From Cyclobacterium salsum (GTDB lineage Bacteria > Bacteroidota > Bacteroidia > Cytophagales > Cyclobacteriaceae), in NCBI RefSeq assembly GCF_010119245.1, contig NZ_WNKG01000003.1, positions 372,001-436,000 of the forward strand: 64,000 bases of DNA, read 5' to 3'. A model generated the notes under the pieces. The model saw only the letters and a program-made list of their open reading frames with translations. It was not told where the DNA came from and did no database searches. Positions within the stretch are counted from its first letter, which is position 1. Each line of letters begins with the position of its first letter. Position numbers and translations under genes: made by a program. Shown piece after piece: positions 44,390-53,082 of this stretch.

Positions 44390-45721
44390 ATGCATTATAT
44401 GCTATTTTTGGTCTTACTTTTTGGAATTTCCCTAAAAGCTGAAGCAAAAGAAGATAGTTTAAAAAAAAGAGAGCACAATCGGGTACTGAAAATTGGCCAG
44501 GATTATGGTACAGATAAAAGTAGTCTGGAATTGCCGGTGAGCAGTCGTACGGAATTTTTGAACCGGGACACCACCTGGTTAAAGGTAGGAGGGGCTTTTC
44601 GCCTGAATAATATTTACACGCACTACGAAGGAGAGACCTTTCCTTTAGGAACTTTTTTAAGAAATGAATGGACCTGGGACACCTGGAGAATAAATGTGGA
44701 TGCCTATAGTGAAGGGATTCAACTTTCCTTTGAATACCGGTTTTACCCAACCTTTAACACCCATTTTCTAAAATACGGTTGGTTAGGGTACCGGTTCAAT
44801 GAAAAAACCAATCTTAAAATGGGGGTGACGCAAGTTCCATTTGGTCTGTTAACCTATGCTTCACATAGTTGGTGGTTTCAGCTCCCATATTACCTGGGGT
44901 TGGAAGATGATTTTCAGATGGGATTTCATCTTTCCCACCAGATAGATGACTGGCGACTGGATGGGGCCTATTTTTTATTGGCTGAGCCCAGAGGCACCAA
45001 TGAAGCTACTTTTGGAGCCTTTTCTACCGCCAGGTACTCTTATGATGTGGTACCCATTCCTGGAAACTCCAACATCGAGCGGCATCAGGTCAATCTCCGG
45101 GCAGTAAGAACCTGGTCCGGGCATGAACTTGGAATTTCCCTGCAGCACCATGAATTGTATAATTTGCAAACCGGTCATAAGGGATCGAATTTGGCAGCAT
45201 CAGTACATCATGAGGCGAATTGGGGTAATTGGAATTTGAAAGCAGAGGCGATTTATTATACCTATGACGATGTAAGAAACGATGATGGGGAGGTACTGGA
45301 TGTGGTACAAATGGGTGCTTACGGCTTTGGCACGTATGATGTGGCCAATAGCGCAGCACTTTACGTGATTGGATTGGCCTATGACATTCCGTTGGATTGG
45401 GGGCCGGTCAGTAACGTTCAGTTGTACAATGATTACACCTTGATGGAAAAATTCACTTCAGAACAGGGACGGCCAGCCTTTGCCTACCGAAAATCCCAGC
45501 AAAATGTTTTCGGAGCATTGGTGAGCGCCGGTCAGGTATACGCTTATTTTGATGTGGCCATGGGCTACAATCATCCCTGGTTGACCAATACATTTGGTGG
45601 AAATGCCTTGGGTACCGGAAGGGGAGTCGATTACAGGCAGCCCATTTCGGATCTAAACCCCACTGCTTCTGATCCAGGTTGGAATACACGTTTGAACATA
45701 AATATTGGTTATTATTTCTAA
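44390..45721 (+). CDS. Outer-membrane porin-like beta-barrel
   Basis: The 443 residues have a short signal (MHYMLFLVLLFGISLKAEA). The rest alternates aromatic and polar residues as in 16-stranded porins (WLKVGGAFRLNNIYTHYEG, ISFEYRFYPTFNTHFLKYGW-like, WNTRLNINIGYYF at the C-terminus with final Phe). It precedes the BCCT carrier by 12 bases and so is likely its outer-membrane entry route. The nearest general resemblance is to phosphate- or substrate-selective porins, but ion or solute preference is unknown. Confidence 0.72.
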   Translation: MHYMLFLVLLFGISLKAEAKEDSLKKREHNRVLKIGQDYGTDKSSLELPVSSRTEFLNRDTTWLKVGGAFRLNNIYTHYEGETFPLGTFLRNEWTWDTWRINVDAYSEGIQLSFEYRFYPTFNTHFLKYGWLGYRFNEKTNLKMGVTQVPFGLLTYASHSWWFQLPYYLGLEDDFQMGFHLSHQIDDWRLDGAYFLLAEPRGTNEATFGAFSTARYSYDVVPIPGNSNIERHQVNLRAVRTWSGHELGISLQHHELYNLQTGHKGSNLAASVHHEANWGNWNLKAEAIYYTYDDVRNDDGEVLDVVQMGAYGFGTYDVANSAALYVIGLAYDIPLDWGPVSNVQLYNDYTLMEKFTSEQGRPAFAYRKSQQNVFGALVSAGQVYAYFDVAMGYNHPWLTNTFGGNALGTGRGVDYRQPISDLNPTASDPGWNTRLNINIGYYF

Positions 45722-45733
45722 ATAAAAGATTTT

Positions 45734-47335
45734 ATGAAAAATAAATACTTCGACATTCATGCGCCGGTATTTTGGCCTTCGGTAGCTTTGATCATCTTGT
45801 TTATAACGGTCACGCTTTGGGTGGGAGAACCCATGGAATTGATCTTTGCCTCCAGTAAGGCCTTTATTACAGATAAGACTGGCTGGATTTTTATTATCGC
45901 AGTAAATGCCTTTATAGTCTTCTGTTTTTACCTCGGATTTAGCAAGTTTGGATCCATTCGTCTGGGAGGCAAGGAAGCCCAACCGGAATTTTCTACAGGA
46001 GCCTGGTTTGCCATGCTTTTCAGTGCCGGTATGGGTATCGGGCTTTTATTTTGGGGGGTAGCCGAGCCGGTTTACCATTACGCTATTCCGCCATATGGGG
46101 AGGCTTATTCACTGGAAGCCGCCAAAAGGGCAATGAATCTCACCTTCTTGCATTGGGGCTTCCATGCATGGGCCATTTACGCCGTGGTGGGCCTATCGTT
46201 GGCCTTCTTTGCCTATAACCGAAAGTTACCTCTCACCATTCGTTCTGTGTTTTACCCCTTGTTGGGAGAAAGGATGAACGGATGGATGGGCAACGTTATT
46301 GATGTTCTGGCCGTACTGGCCACGCTTTTTGGTCTGGCTACTTCTCTGGGACTGGGCGTACAACAGATCAGCGGTGGCTTATTTTACCTTTTCGATATTC
46401 CCAATACCATTACTACGCAGGTGTTGCTGATCGCAGGAATTACCTTGGTGGCTACTATTTCGGTGGTTTCGGGTATCGACAAAGGAGTGAAATTTCTTAG
46501 TCAGTGGAACGTCCGAATAGCAGCGATTTTACTGATTTTTGTTTTGATTATGGGACCTACATTGTTTGTCTTTCGTTCGTTTGTCCAGAATATGGGCAAC
46601 TATTTGGGAAGCATATTGGAAGTATCTACCTGGACGGAAGCCTATCGGGATAATGGCTGGCAAGGGGATTGGACCGTGTTTTATTGGGCCTGGTGGATTT
46701 CCTGGTCTCCTTTTGTTGGCATGTTCATCGCCCGGGTTTCCCGAGGCCGGACGATTCGTGAATTTATTTTTGGGGTATTGCTAGTCCCTTCTTTATTGAC
46801 CTTTTTATGGCTTACGGCGATGGGTGGAACGGCGATTTTTCTGGACATGCAGGAACAAGTGCTCTCTGGGAGTCATATCTTAGCGGAAACCATTACGGGG
46901 GATGTTTCGATCGCCATGTTTGTTTTTCTTGAAAATTTCCCGTTTAGTGGAATCGGTTCTGTTATTGGCATTTTATTGGTAACCAGTTTTTTCGTTACCT
47001 CTTCTGATTCTGGATCCCTGGTGATAGACAGCATTACTGCGGGAGGTAAACTGGATGCTCCGGTGGGACAACGAATTTTCTGGGCTACGACGGAGGGAAC
47101 GGTGGCTGCGGTATTGCTTATTGGAGGCGGGCTGACGGCCCTTCAAACCGCCGCGATCACTACGGGTTTACCGTTTTTGCTAATATTGGTTATCATGTGT
47201 TATTCTTTACAAAAGGGGTTGAGTCAGGAATATGCCCGTCTCAGCCAGTATGATAAAGATTTGGATCGTAAGTCTTACGAAAAAAGGTTGTCGGATGTGA
47301 TTATGAAGAAACTGGAAAAAGAAAAGAAGTCATGA
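45734..47335 (+). CDS. BCCT-family betaine/choline/carnitine transporter
   Basis: The 533 residues form about 12 membrane helices. The substrate tryptophan box reads FYWAWWISWSPFVGMFIARV, followed by SRGRTIREF, the BCCT signature. SAGMGIGLLFWGVAEP has the GMGIG form seen in Na+-coupled BetP rather than in CaiT exchangers, so Na+ symport of a quaternary amine is likely. The gene lies between the porin and a Usp gene with a 4-base overlap at its 3' end. Confidence 0.9.
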   Translation: MKNKYFDIHAPVFWPSVALIILFITVTLWVGEPMELIFASSKAFITDKTGWIFIIAVNAFIVFCFYLGFSKFGSIRLGGKEAQPEFSTGAWFAMLFSAGMGIGLLFWGVAEPVYHYAIPPYGEAYSLEAAKRAMNLTFLHWGFHAWAIYAVVGLSLAFFAYNRKLPLTIRSVFYPLLGERMNGWMGNVIDVLAVLATLFGLATSLGLGVQQISGGLFYLFDIPNTITTQVLLIAGITLVATISVVSGIDKGVKFLSQWNVRIAAILLIFVLIMGPTLFVFRSFVQNMGNYLGSILEVSTWTEAYRDNGWQGDWTVFYWAWWISWSPFVGMFIARVSRGRTIREFIFGVLLVPSLLTFLWLTAMGGTAIFLDMQEQVLSGSHILAETITGDVSIAMFVFLENFPFSGIGSVIGILLVTSFFVTSSDSGSLVIDSITAGGKLDAPVGQRIFWATTEGTVAAVLLIGGGLTALQTAAITTGLPFLLILVIMCYSLQKGLSQEYARLSQYDKDLDRKSYEKRLSDVIMKKLEKEKKS

Positions 47336-48192
47336 AAAAACTAAAGAAAATAGGGTTGTTTATTGACCTGTCGGATCTGGATGAACTGCTGTTGCAATAC
47401 ATCCAGCAACTGGATGAAAAATTTGATTTTGAGCAGCTGACCTTGATTCATTTTGTCGCTCTGGAAGAAATCTCCAAAGAAATAGGGGATATGTTGCCTT
47501 ATTTGGATAAATCGTTGGATGAAATCCTGGAAGAGGAGGCCCTGGAAAAAGTAGAAGCCGTCTTCAACGAAAGGAAAAGCAGCATCAACGTCAAAGTCTA
47601 TTCCGGGGGACAACTGGATCAGTTAGTGGAATGGGTAGATGCCCAGAAATATGACCTGGTGTTATTGGGAAAAAAATCGGTACATGGCGGGACAGGTATA
47701 TTTAGCAGTAAGGTGGTTCGGCTAACGTCCTCCAATACCCTTTTTATTCCGGAAACTTCCAAGGCTTCCATTCAAAAAATTGTGTTGCCACTTGATTTCT
47801 CAGATTATTCCGAAACCCTGGCTGAAATGGTAAAAACCTTGTCTCAGCATACGGGAGCAATCGTATTGCCAATGCATGTTTTAAAAGTGGGCATGCAGTA
47901 TTTTCCTTATATTCGTAAACCCTCTGAATTTCAGGAGGCGCTCGAAAAGAAAGCCATTTCAAATTATGCGAAACTTAAGAAGAAAACCGGGTTAGTCGAA
48001 GATTTGGAAATAATCAAAGGACAGGACGTACCGGTGAGCAGGAGTATTTATGACTATGCTATACGGAAAGGGGCTGACCTGATCGTGTTGGGAAATAAAG
48101 GAAAAACAGATGACGATACCCTTTTAATTGGATCTGTGGCCGAACGTCTGATTGCTTCGGATAAGCATTTACCAGTTCTGATTGTTAAATAA
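47332..48192 (+). CDS. Tandem universal stress protein
   Basis: This is a 286-residue protein with two Usp folds. The second has the ATP-binding motif G-x2-G-x9-G-S (GNKGKTDDDTLLIGSVAERL, residues about 257-276), while the first is degenerate (LLGKKSVHGGTGIFSSKVVR). It overlaps the BCCT stop by 4 bases (ATGA). Usp proteins are known to regulate some transporters, for example the TeaD protein with the ectoine TRAP system, so it may control the BCCT carrier. Confidence 0.85.
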   Translation: MKKLKKIGLFIDLSDLDELLLQYIQQLDEKFDFEQLTLIHFVALEEISKEIGDMLPYLDKSLDEILEEEALEKVEAVFNERKSSINVKVYSGGQLDQLVEWVDAQKYDLVLLGKKSVHGGTGIFSSKVVRLTSSNTLFIPETSKASIQKIVLPLDFSDYSETLAEMVKTLSQHTGAIVLPMHVLKVGMQYFPYIRKPSEFQEALEKKAISNYAKLKKKTGLVEDLEIIKGQDVPVSRSIYDYAIRKGADLIVLGNKGKTDDDTLLIGSVAERLIASDKHLPVLIVK

Positions 48193-48259
48193 AAGTACAG
48201 TTTGCAGAATAGTTTTATAATTTTGTATTGCAATTGAATTTTCACTTTGAAATGGACTT

Positions 48260-48997
48260 ATGCAAGCCGATATAAAAATAGCTGTGCTGATAGATGCAGA
48301 CAACGTTCCTTCCAATCAGGTAAAAGAGATGATGGAAGAAGTGGCCAAGTATGGTAATCCCACCATCAAACGAATTTATGGGGACTGGACCAAGCCACAG
48401 TTGGGAAAGTGGAAGACTGTATTACTCGAAAATGCCATCAATCCCATCCAGCAATATGGCTATACTTCTGGCAAAAATGCCACTGATTCGGCCATGATCA
48501 TAGATGCCATGGATATTCTCTACACCTCAAGAGTGGATGGGTTTTGTTTGGTGTCGAGTGACAGCGATTTTACCAAGCTGGCCACCAGACTCAGAGAGGC
48601 CGGATTAATGGTGATCGGGATGGGGGAGAAGAAAACGCCCGATCCGTTTATTGTCGCCTGCGATAAATTCATTTACCTGGAAATTTTACAAAAAGATGGG
48701 GATGGTCCGGAGGACAATAAGGAAAGAACCAAGTCCAGGCCCCAGGTCGACAAAATCAATCCAAAGCTTATCCGGCTGATTTCTTCTACCATTTCAGATT
48801 TGGCCGATGATGATGGTTGGGCATTTATGGGAGACGTGGGCAATCTGCTGCAAAAAAAACAACCCAATTTTGATTCCAGAAATTATGGTTTCCAGAAGTT
48901 AACACCCCTGATCGGATCCATAAACAAATTCGAAGTCGAGCAGCGGGAAAACCAAAAAGGTAAGTATAAATTAATATATGTGAGAAATAAGGTATAG
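48260..48997 (+). CDS. NYN-domain RNase with OST-HTH/LOTUS domain
   Basis: The 245 residues have a PIN-like NYN domain at about 1-150 with acidic residues in AVLIDADNVPSNQ (Asp12, Asp14), NATDSAMIIDAMD and LVSSDSDFTKLATRL. A LOTUS winged helix follows at about 165-242 (PKLIRLISSTISDLADDDGW, FMGDVGNLLQKKQPNFDSRN). This is the bacterial limkain/MARF1-like pair thought to process structured RNA. The next gene runs on the opposite strand with only 5 bases between stops. Confidence 0.88.
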   Translation: MQADIKIAVLIDADNVPSNQVKEMMEEVAKYGNPTIKRIYGDWTKPQLGKWKTVLLENAINPIQQYGYTSGKNATDSAMIIDAMDILYTSRVDGFCLVSSDSDFTKLATRLREAGLMVIGMGEKKTPDPFIVACDKFIYLEILQKDGDGPEDNKERTKSRPQVDKINPKLIRLISSTISDLADDDGWAFMGDVGNLLQKKQPNFDSRNYGFQKLTPLIGSINKFEVEQRENQKGKYKLIYVRNKV

Positions 48998-49002
48998 GTT
49001 AA

Positions 49003-50397
49003 TTATTGAGGATCAATTTTGGGGATGGTAAAGAAAAAGGAGGTACCCAGGCCTTCGCGTGATTCCAACCAGACTTCTCCCCCCAGATTTTCGATGATTT
49101 TTTTGACAATGGCTAATCCCATACCGGTTCCCTGATACTTATCCTTTTGATGAAGCCGCTGAAATAAGACGAATATTTTCTGAAAATAATCCGGGTGAAT
49201 ACCGATCCCGTTGTCAGTTACCTTGAAAAGCCATTTGCTCCCCTGATCCTCGCAGCTTAGGTGAATTTTGGGAGGGACATCTTTCTTGGAATACTTGAGT
49301 GCGTTACCCATGAGGTTTTGAATCACAAGCGAAAGAAAGCTGGAGTGGCTGGTTATTTTGGGTAGCGACCCATGCGTAATTTCCGCCTTAAGAGTCTCAA
49401 TTTCCTCCGCCAGTGTGGTTTTGGCCTCCTCCCACAAAACGCTCATATCCACTTCATGAGCGGGGTCCTGAATGGATTGGATCCGGGAGTATTTGAGGAG
49501 GTCCAGGATCAATTGCCTCATTCGATTAGCACCATCCACTGCGTGCATGATATAGGATTTCCCTTTTTCATCGATCAGGTTTGCGTAGCGCTTTTCTATT
49601 AATTGCAGAAAACCGGTCACCATTCGTAAAGGCTCTTGCAAGTCATGGGAAGCCACGTAGGTGAAGTGTTCCAGTTCTTCGTTTTTCGATTCTACTTCCG
49701 CCAGGGATCGCTTTAAGGCATTTTTTTGCTGTTCTAGCTCTTCCCGGAGTGAATACTGCTCTTCCAAACTTGTCTGAAGCCCCTTGAAAAGGATGGGAAT
49801 CAGTACGATAAAAACGACGTTTAAAAAAATCAGGTTGGTGAATATAGCGACCCACGTTTTTATATCTACCGACGCAGCGTACTGCGATTGAAACGGGTTA
49901 CCTGCCTGAATTAGCCAACCAAAAACCAGACAACTGGCCATATTTAAATACAAACTTACCCAGCGGCTTTTCCCCGGTAAAACCAGGACCATAAAAACCG
50001 AAATGGCAAGTAAGTACAGCAGGCCTGGTCCGAAATTACCTAAATAGTAAATCAGTACAATCCCTATACCGTAAGTGATGCCTATAAAAAGCCACTTTCG
50101 GATGACAAGCCGAATACCCGGAAGATGGGTTATAAGCAGTAGCCCAGCAATGGCAACTCCGTCAACTACAATTAAACCATTAAGTGAGGTAATATACGAA
50201 AGGTATACACCAGGTATCAGCGTGATGAGGCACAGGGGGATGATGAAAAGAAGTGTAGTGACAAACAGGTAGTCTCTCCAGTAGTTGAGGGGGTCTTTGA
50301 TTTTTCCGGCTTCCAGACAGGTACTGAAAACATGATGCCGGTATTTTTTCCATGCCCTTCCAACCAAACCTTCGCCGACGGTACGCCCCTTTTCCAT
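49003..50397 (-). CDS. Sensor histidine kinase with multi-span membrane sensor
   Basis: The 464 residues have about six membrane segments at 45-205, a coiled coil (210-245), the HisKA box with His251 (YVASHDLQEPLRMV) and a HATPase domain (NLMGNALKYSK, FKVTDNGIGI, GTGMGLAIVKKIIENLGG). The input domain resembles the MASE/7TM type without PAS. No response regulator gene is adjacent, so its partner is elsewhere. The gene is transcribed toward the NYN gene. Confidence 0.88.
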   Translation of the reverse strand: MEKGRTVGEGLVGRAWKKYRHHVFSTCLEAGKIKDPLNYWRDYLFVTTLLFIIPLCLITLIPGVYLSYITSLNGLIVVDGVAIAGLLLITHLPGIRLVIRKWLFIGITYGIGIVLIYYLGNFGPGLLYLLAISVFMVLVLPGKSRWVSLYLNMASCLVFGWLIQAGNPFQSQYAASVDIKTWVAIFTNLIFLNVVFIVLIPILFKGLQTSLEEQYSLREELEQQKNALKRSLAEVESKNEELEHFTYVASHDLQEPLRMVTGFLQLIEKRYANLIDEKGKSYIMHAVDGANRMRQLILDLLKYSRIQSIQDPAHEVDMSVLWEEAKTTLAEEIETLKAEITHGSLPKITSHSSFLSLVIQNLMGNALKYSKKDVPPKIHLSCEDQGSKWLFKVTDNGIGIHPDYFQKIFVLFQRLHQKDKYQGTGMGLAIVKKIIENLGGEVWLESREGLGTSFFFTIPKIDPQ

Positions 50398-50629
50398 TGA
50401 TAATACAGCTGTGTAACAAAATAAAAATAACTAAAAATGACTTTTAGATACTTTTCAAAAGTAACCAATATTTTTCACAACTCTTACTTCTTTTACTTAT
50501 GGGTATATGGAGGGACTTTAATCGGTAACTTCTATTTTTTTTCCTGGGTTGGAAGGTAAATTGGTAGTGAAGTATGTGGAGTCATTCAAAAGATGCATCA
50601 TTTTTGTACCTTTCAGTAAAAACAAGGTT

Positions 50630-51907
50630 TTGAAAAGTAACATTGGAAATACCTCTCTTCTGCTGGCGATTGTTGGGTTTATAGCCCTGGAGGTAGGCAT
50701 CCATGGCGGCTGGCTGGAGGGGGCTTTTTGGCGTATTTTAGCTACGGGGTTTGAAGCAGGGACCATTGGAGGGTTGGCTGATTGGTTTGCCGTCAGCGCA
50801 CTTTTCTACGAGATCCCCATCCCATTTGTTCGTAAGCATACCAATATCATCGTCAAAAACAGAGAAAAGTTAACCGAAGGAATCGTGGAATTGGTCACGA
50901 CCAAATGGTTATCGCCTGAGGTTCTTCGGGAAAAACTGGCAGGACTATCCATAGCTGATTCCTTGCTTCGATCTATGGAGGAAAAAGCGCAGGTAGAAAA
51001 GTGGTTGAATTTTATACGGTTGGTGCTTGTGCGATTAACAGGGGAGTTAAACCATCCGAAGCTTCCGGTTTTTTTGCAAAAAGTGCTTAAAGACCGGGTG
51101 CAACAAGTGGATATTGCCGGGCCTTTGGGCCGTTGGCTACAAGCGACGATCAGAGAAAAAAAGCATCATGGCCTGGTCCAAATGGCACTGGATCAATTTT
51201 CCCTGTCGATTCAGGAGCCGGACACCCGGCAATTAGTGCTTCAAAAATTACACGCCGCCCTCAAGCAATACGCGGAAAAAGATTGGGTAAAAAAATCGGC
51301 CGTTTGGCTGGGACAAAAAACCGGCGGGATAGATCCCGAAGTGCTTACCGATCGGATTCTTGATTTGGCACTGCTCCTGCTGGAAGAAGTAAAAAATGAC
51401 CCCTCCCATCCGCTTCGGGAAAAACTGGACCAGTACCTGCTGGAATTTGCCAACAATCTAGAGAAAGGGGAAGAAAAAACCCTTGCGTATTTGGAAAGGT
51501 TGAAACAAAGCTGGGTACTGAATGAACAAACCAAAGCCATGATCCAGCAGGTGCTGGACCGGTTGAAAGACGGGATGCAGGCGCAACTGCAGCACACGGA
51601 TACCATCTTAATGCAGCTTATTCATCGGCAATTGACTCGCTTACTAGATGATCTGCGCCAGGACAAGGAGGGAAGGGCTCAATTGGATGAATGGATCAGG
51701 TCCACCGTGACGCAACTGGTCAATCGGTACCATCATGAACTGGGAAATATGGTCCGAAGCAGCCTGGGCAAATTGGATGACAAGGGCATCATGCTTCAGA
51801 TTAAGCATAAGGTTGGAAATGACTTGCAATACATTCGGTTAAATGGAGCAGTGGTGGGAGGCCTGGTTGGAATAGCCATTGCCTTGATTCGTTGGTTTCT
51901 ACTATGA
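50630..51907 (+). CDS. DUF445-family membrane protein
   Basis: No in-frame ATG is available at the 5' end. I take TTG 50630, which gives LKSNIGNTSLLLAIVGFIAL at the start; a TTG at 50549 would add 27 residues. The N-terminal membrane segment leads into EAGTIGGLADWFAVSALFYE, the hallmark of DUF445. A long helical region (EKTLAYLERLKQSWVLNEQT and similar) and a final membrane anchor (NGAVVGGLVGIAIALIRWFL) follow. The function of the family is unknown. Confidence 0.8.
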   Translation: MKSNIGNTSLLLAIVGFIALEVGIHGGWLEGAFWRILATGFEAGTIGGLADWFAVSALFYEIPIPFVRKHTNIIVKNREKLTEGIVELVTTKWLSPEVLREKLAGLSIADSLLRSMEEKAQVEKWLNFIRLVLVRLTGELNHPKLPVFLQKVLKDRVQQVDIAGPLGRWLQATIREKKHHGLVQMALDQFSLSIQEPDTRQLVLQKLHAALKQYAEKDWVKKSAVWLGQKTGGIDPEVLTDRILDLALLLLEEVKNDPSHPLREKLDQYLLEFANNLEKGEEKTLAYLERLKQSWVLNEQTKAMIQQVLDRLKDGMQAQLQHTDTILMQLIHRQLTRLLDDLRQDKEGRAQLDEWIRSTVTQLVNRYHHELGNMVRSSLGKLDDKGIMLQIKHKVGNDLQYIRLNGAVVGGLVGIAIALIRWFLL

Positions 51908-51929
51908 TGAGATAGATATCAAGCAAAAT

Positions 51930-51965
51930 GGGGCGATAGAGTCGCCCCCTAACTTGTCTGGGGGC
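51930..51965. other. Two mutually exclusive hairpins after the DUF445 gene
   Basis: GGGGCGA (51930-51936) can pair with TCGCCCC (51942-51948), or GCCCCC (51944-51949) with GGGGGC (51960-51965). The pairs share the C-rich strand. TATTTCAG follows the second. It resembles a terminator/anti-terminator but no leader peptide or ligand is evident. Confidence 0.4.
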
Positions 51966-52055
51966 TATTTCAGGGCGGGTATTTTAATACTTGCCAAAAA
52001 GCCCTATTTTTAGTAGCTTCATAGGTGATTTTTATACCCCTACAATATCCGGATT

Positions 52056-53033
52056 ATGAGTCAGACCATTGCAAAAATTTTGGAAGTGCCCCCGCAGGCG
52101 GTTCTAGATGAAATTCGGGAGCTAAATCAGTTGCTGGATCATGAGCTCCCCTTCAAAAAACTAGATCACAATATATTGATAGCTACCTGGAATATCCGGA
52201 CTTTTGGCGGGTTAACGGAAAAATGGGAAGCGGGAGATAGTGATTCTCCCAAACGGGACCTGCATTCCCTTTTGGCCATCTCTCAAATTATTTCCAGATT
52301 TGATATTATTGCGGTCCAAGAACTCAAAGGAAATCTTAAGGCTTTCCGTCACATGTTGAAGCTATTGGGAAATAACTGGAGTTTTATCCTTACAGATGTT
52401 TCCGGAGGCGACCTCGGTAACGATGAAAGGCTCGCTTTTTTGTTTGATACCCGCAAAGTGAAACTTTCAGGGCTGGCATGTGAACTGGTGGTTCCCAACG
52501 AAAAAATTGAGGCAATCAAACCAGGTGCTTTTTCCAGGCAATTTGCCCGAACGCCCTATGCCGTGGGATTCAAAGTGGAAGATAAAACCTTTGTATTGGT
52601 GAGCATGCACGTGTTGTATGGAAAATCTCCGACCGACCGGGAGGGTGAATTGGAGGCTATAGCAGCGTGGTTGAAAGCTTGGGCAAGTGATATGCGGTCG
52701 TTTGACCAAAGCCTGGTACTATTAGGTGATTTCAATATTGATCGAAAAGGAGATCCGCGATATGAAGCTTTTGTGTCTACCGGGCTTACCGTGCCGGAGG
52801 ACTTGTGGCATATTCGCCGAACATTGATAGACAATTCGACTAAATTTTACACCCAAATTGCCTGGTTTGAAAATCACCTTCGGATTCCGCAACTTTCCAT
52901 TAAATACCTTAACGGAGGCGTTTTTGATTTTGGACCTCATTTGTTAAAAAGCAGGCATTTATCTCCCTTCCAGATGTCCTGGAGAATTTCAGATCATTTG
53001 CCACTTTGGGCGGAGTTTTCGACCAAAAGCTGA
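52056..53033 (+). CDS. Endonuclease/exonuclease/phosphatase-family protein
   Basis: The 325 residues have the four EEP motifs: IATWNIRTFGG, IIAVQELKGN (Glu), LLGDFNIDRKG (Asp/Asn) and ISDHLPLWAEF (Asp-His pair). There is no signal peptide. Family members hydrolyse phosphodiesters in nucleic acids or lipids, with Mg2+ bound at the Glu. The next gene encodes a lipoprotein with a phospholipase-C-like domain; whether the neighbourhood matters is not known. Placement 49 bases upstream allows co-transcription. Confidence 0.85.
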   Translation: MSQTIAKILEVPPQAVLDEIRELNQLLDHELPFKKLDHNILIATWNIRTFGGLTEKWEAGDSDSPKRDLHSLLAISQIISRFDIIAVQELKGNLKAFRHMLKLLGNNWSFILTDVSGGDLGNDERLAFLFDTRKVKLSGLACELVVPNEKIEAIKPGAFSRQFARTPYAVGFKVEDKTFVLVSMHVLYGKSPTDREGELEAIAAWLKAWASDMRSFDQSLVLLGDFNIDRKGDPRYEAFVSTGLTVPEDLWHIRRTLIDNSTKFYTQIAWFENHLRIPQLSIKYLNGGVFDFGPHLLKSRHLSPFQMSWRISDHLPLWAEFSTKS

Positions 53034-53082
53034 TTTTTTGATAAGTTTCGATATCTTTACATAGAACTAACATTTTTAATTT

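Noticed and set aside
44367-44750. 127-codon minus-strand frame over the porin start
   Set aside because: It overlaps the signal peptide and first strands of a convincing porin and has no recognisable motif.
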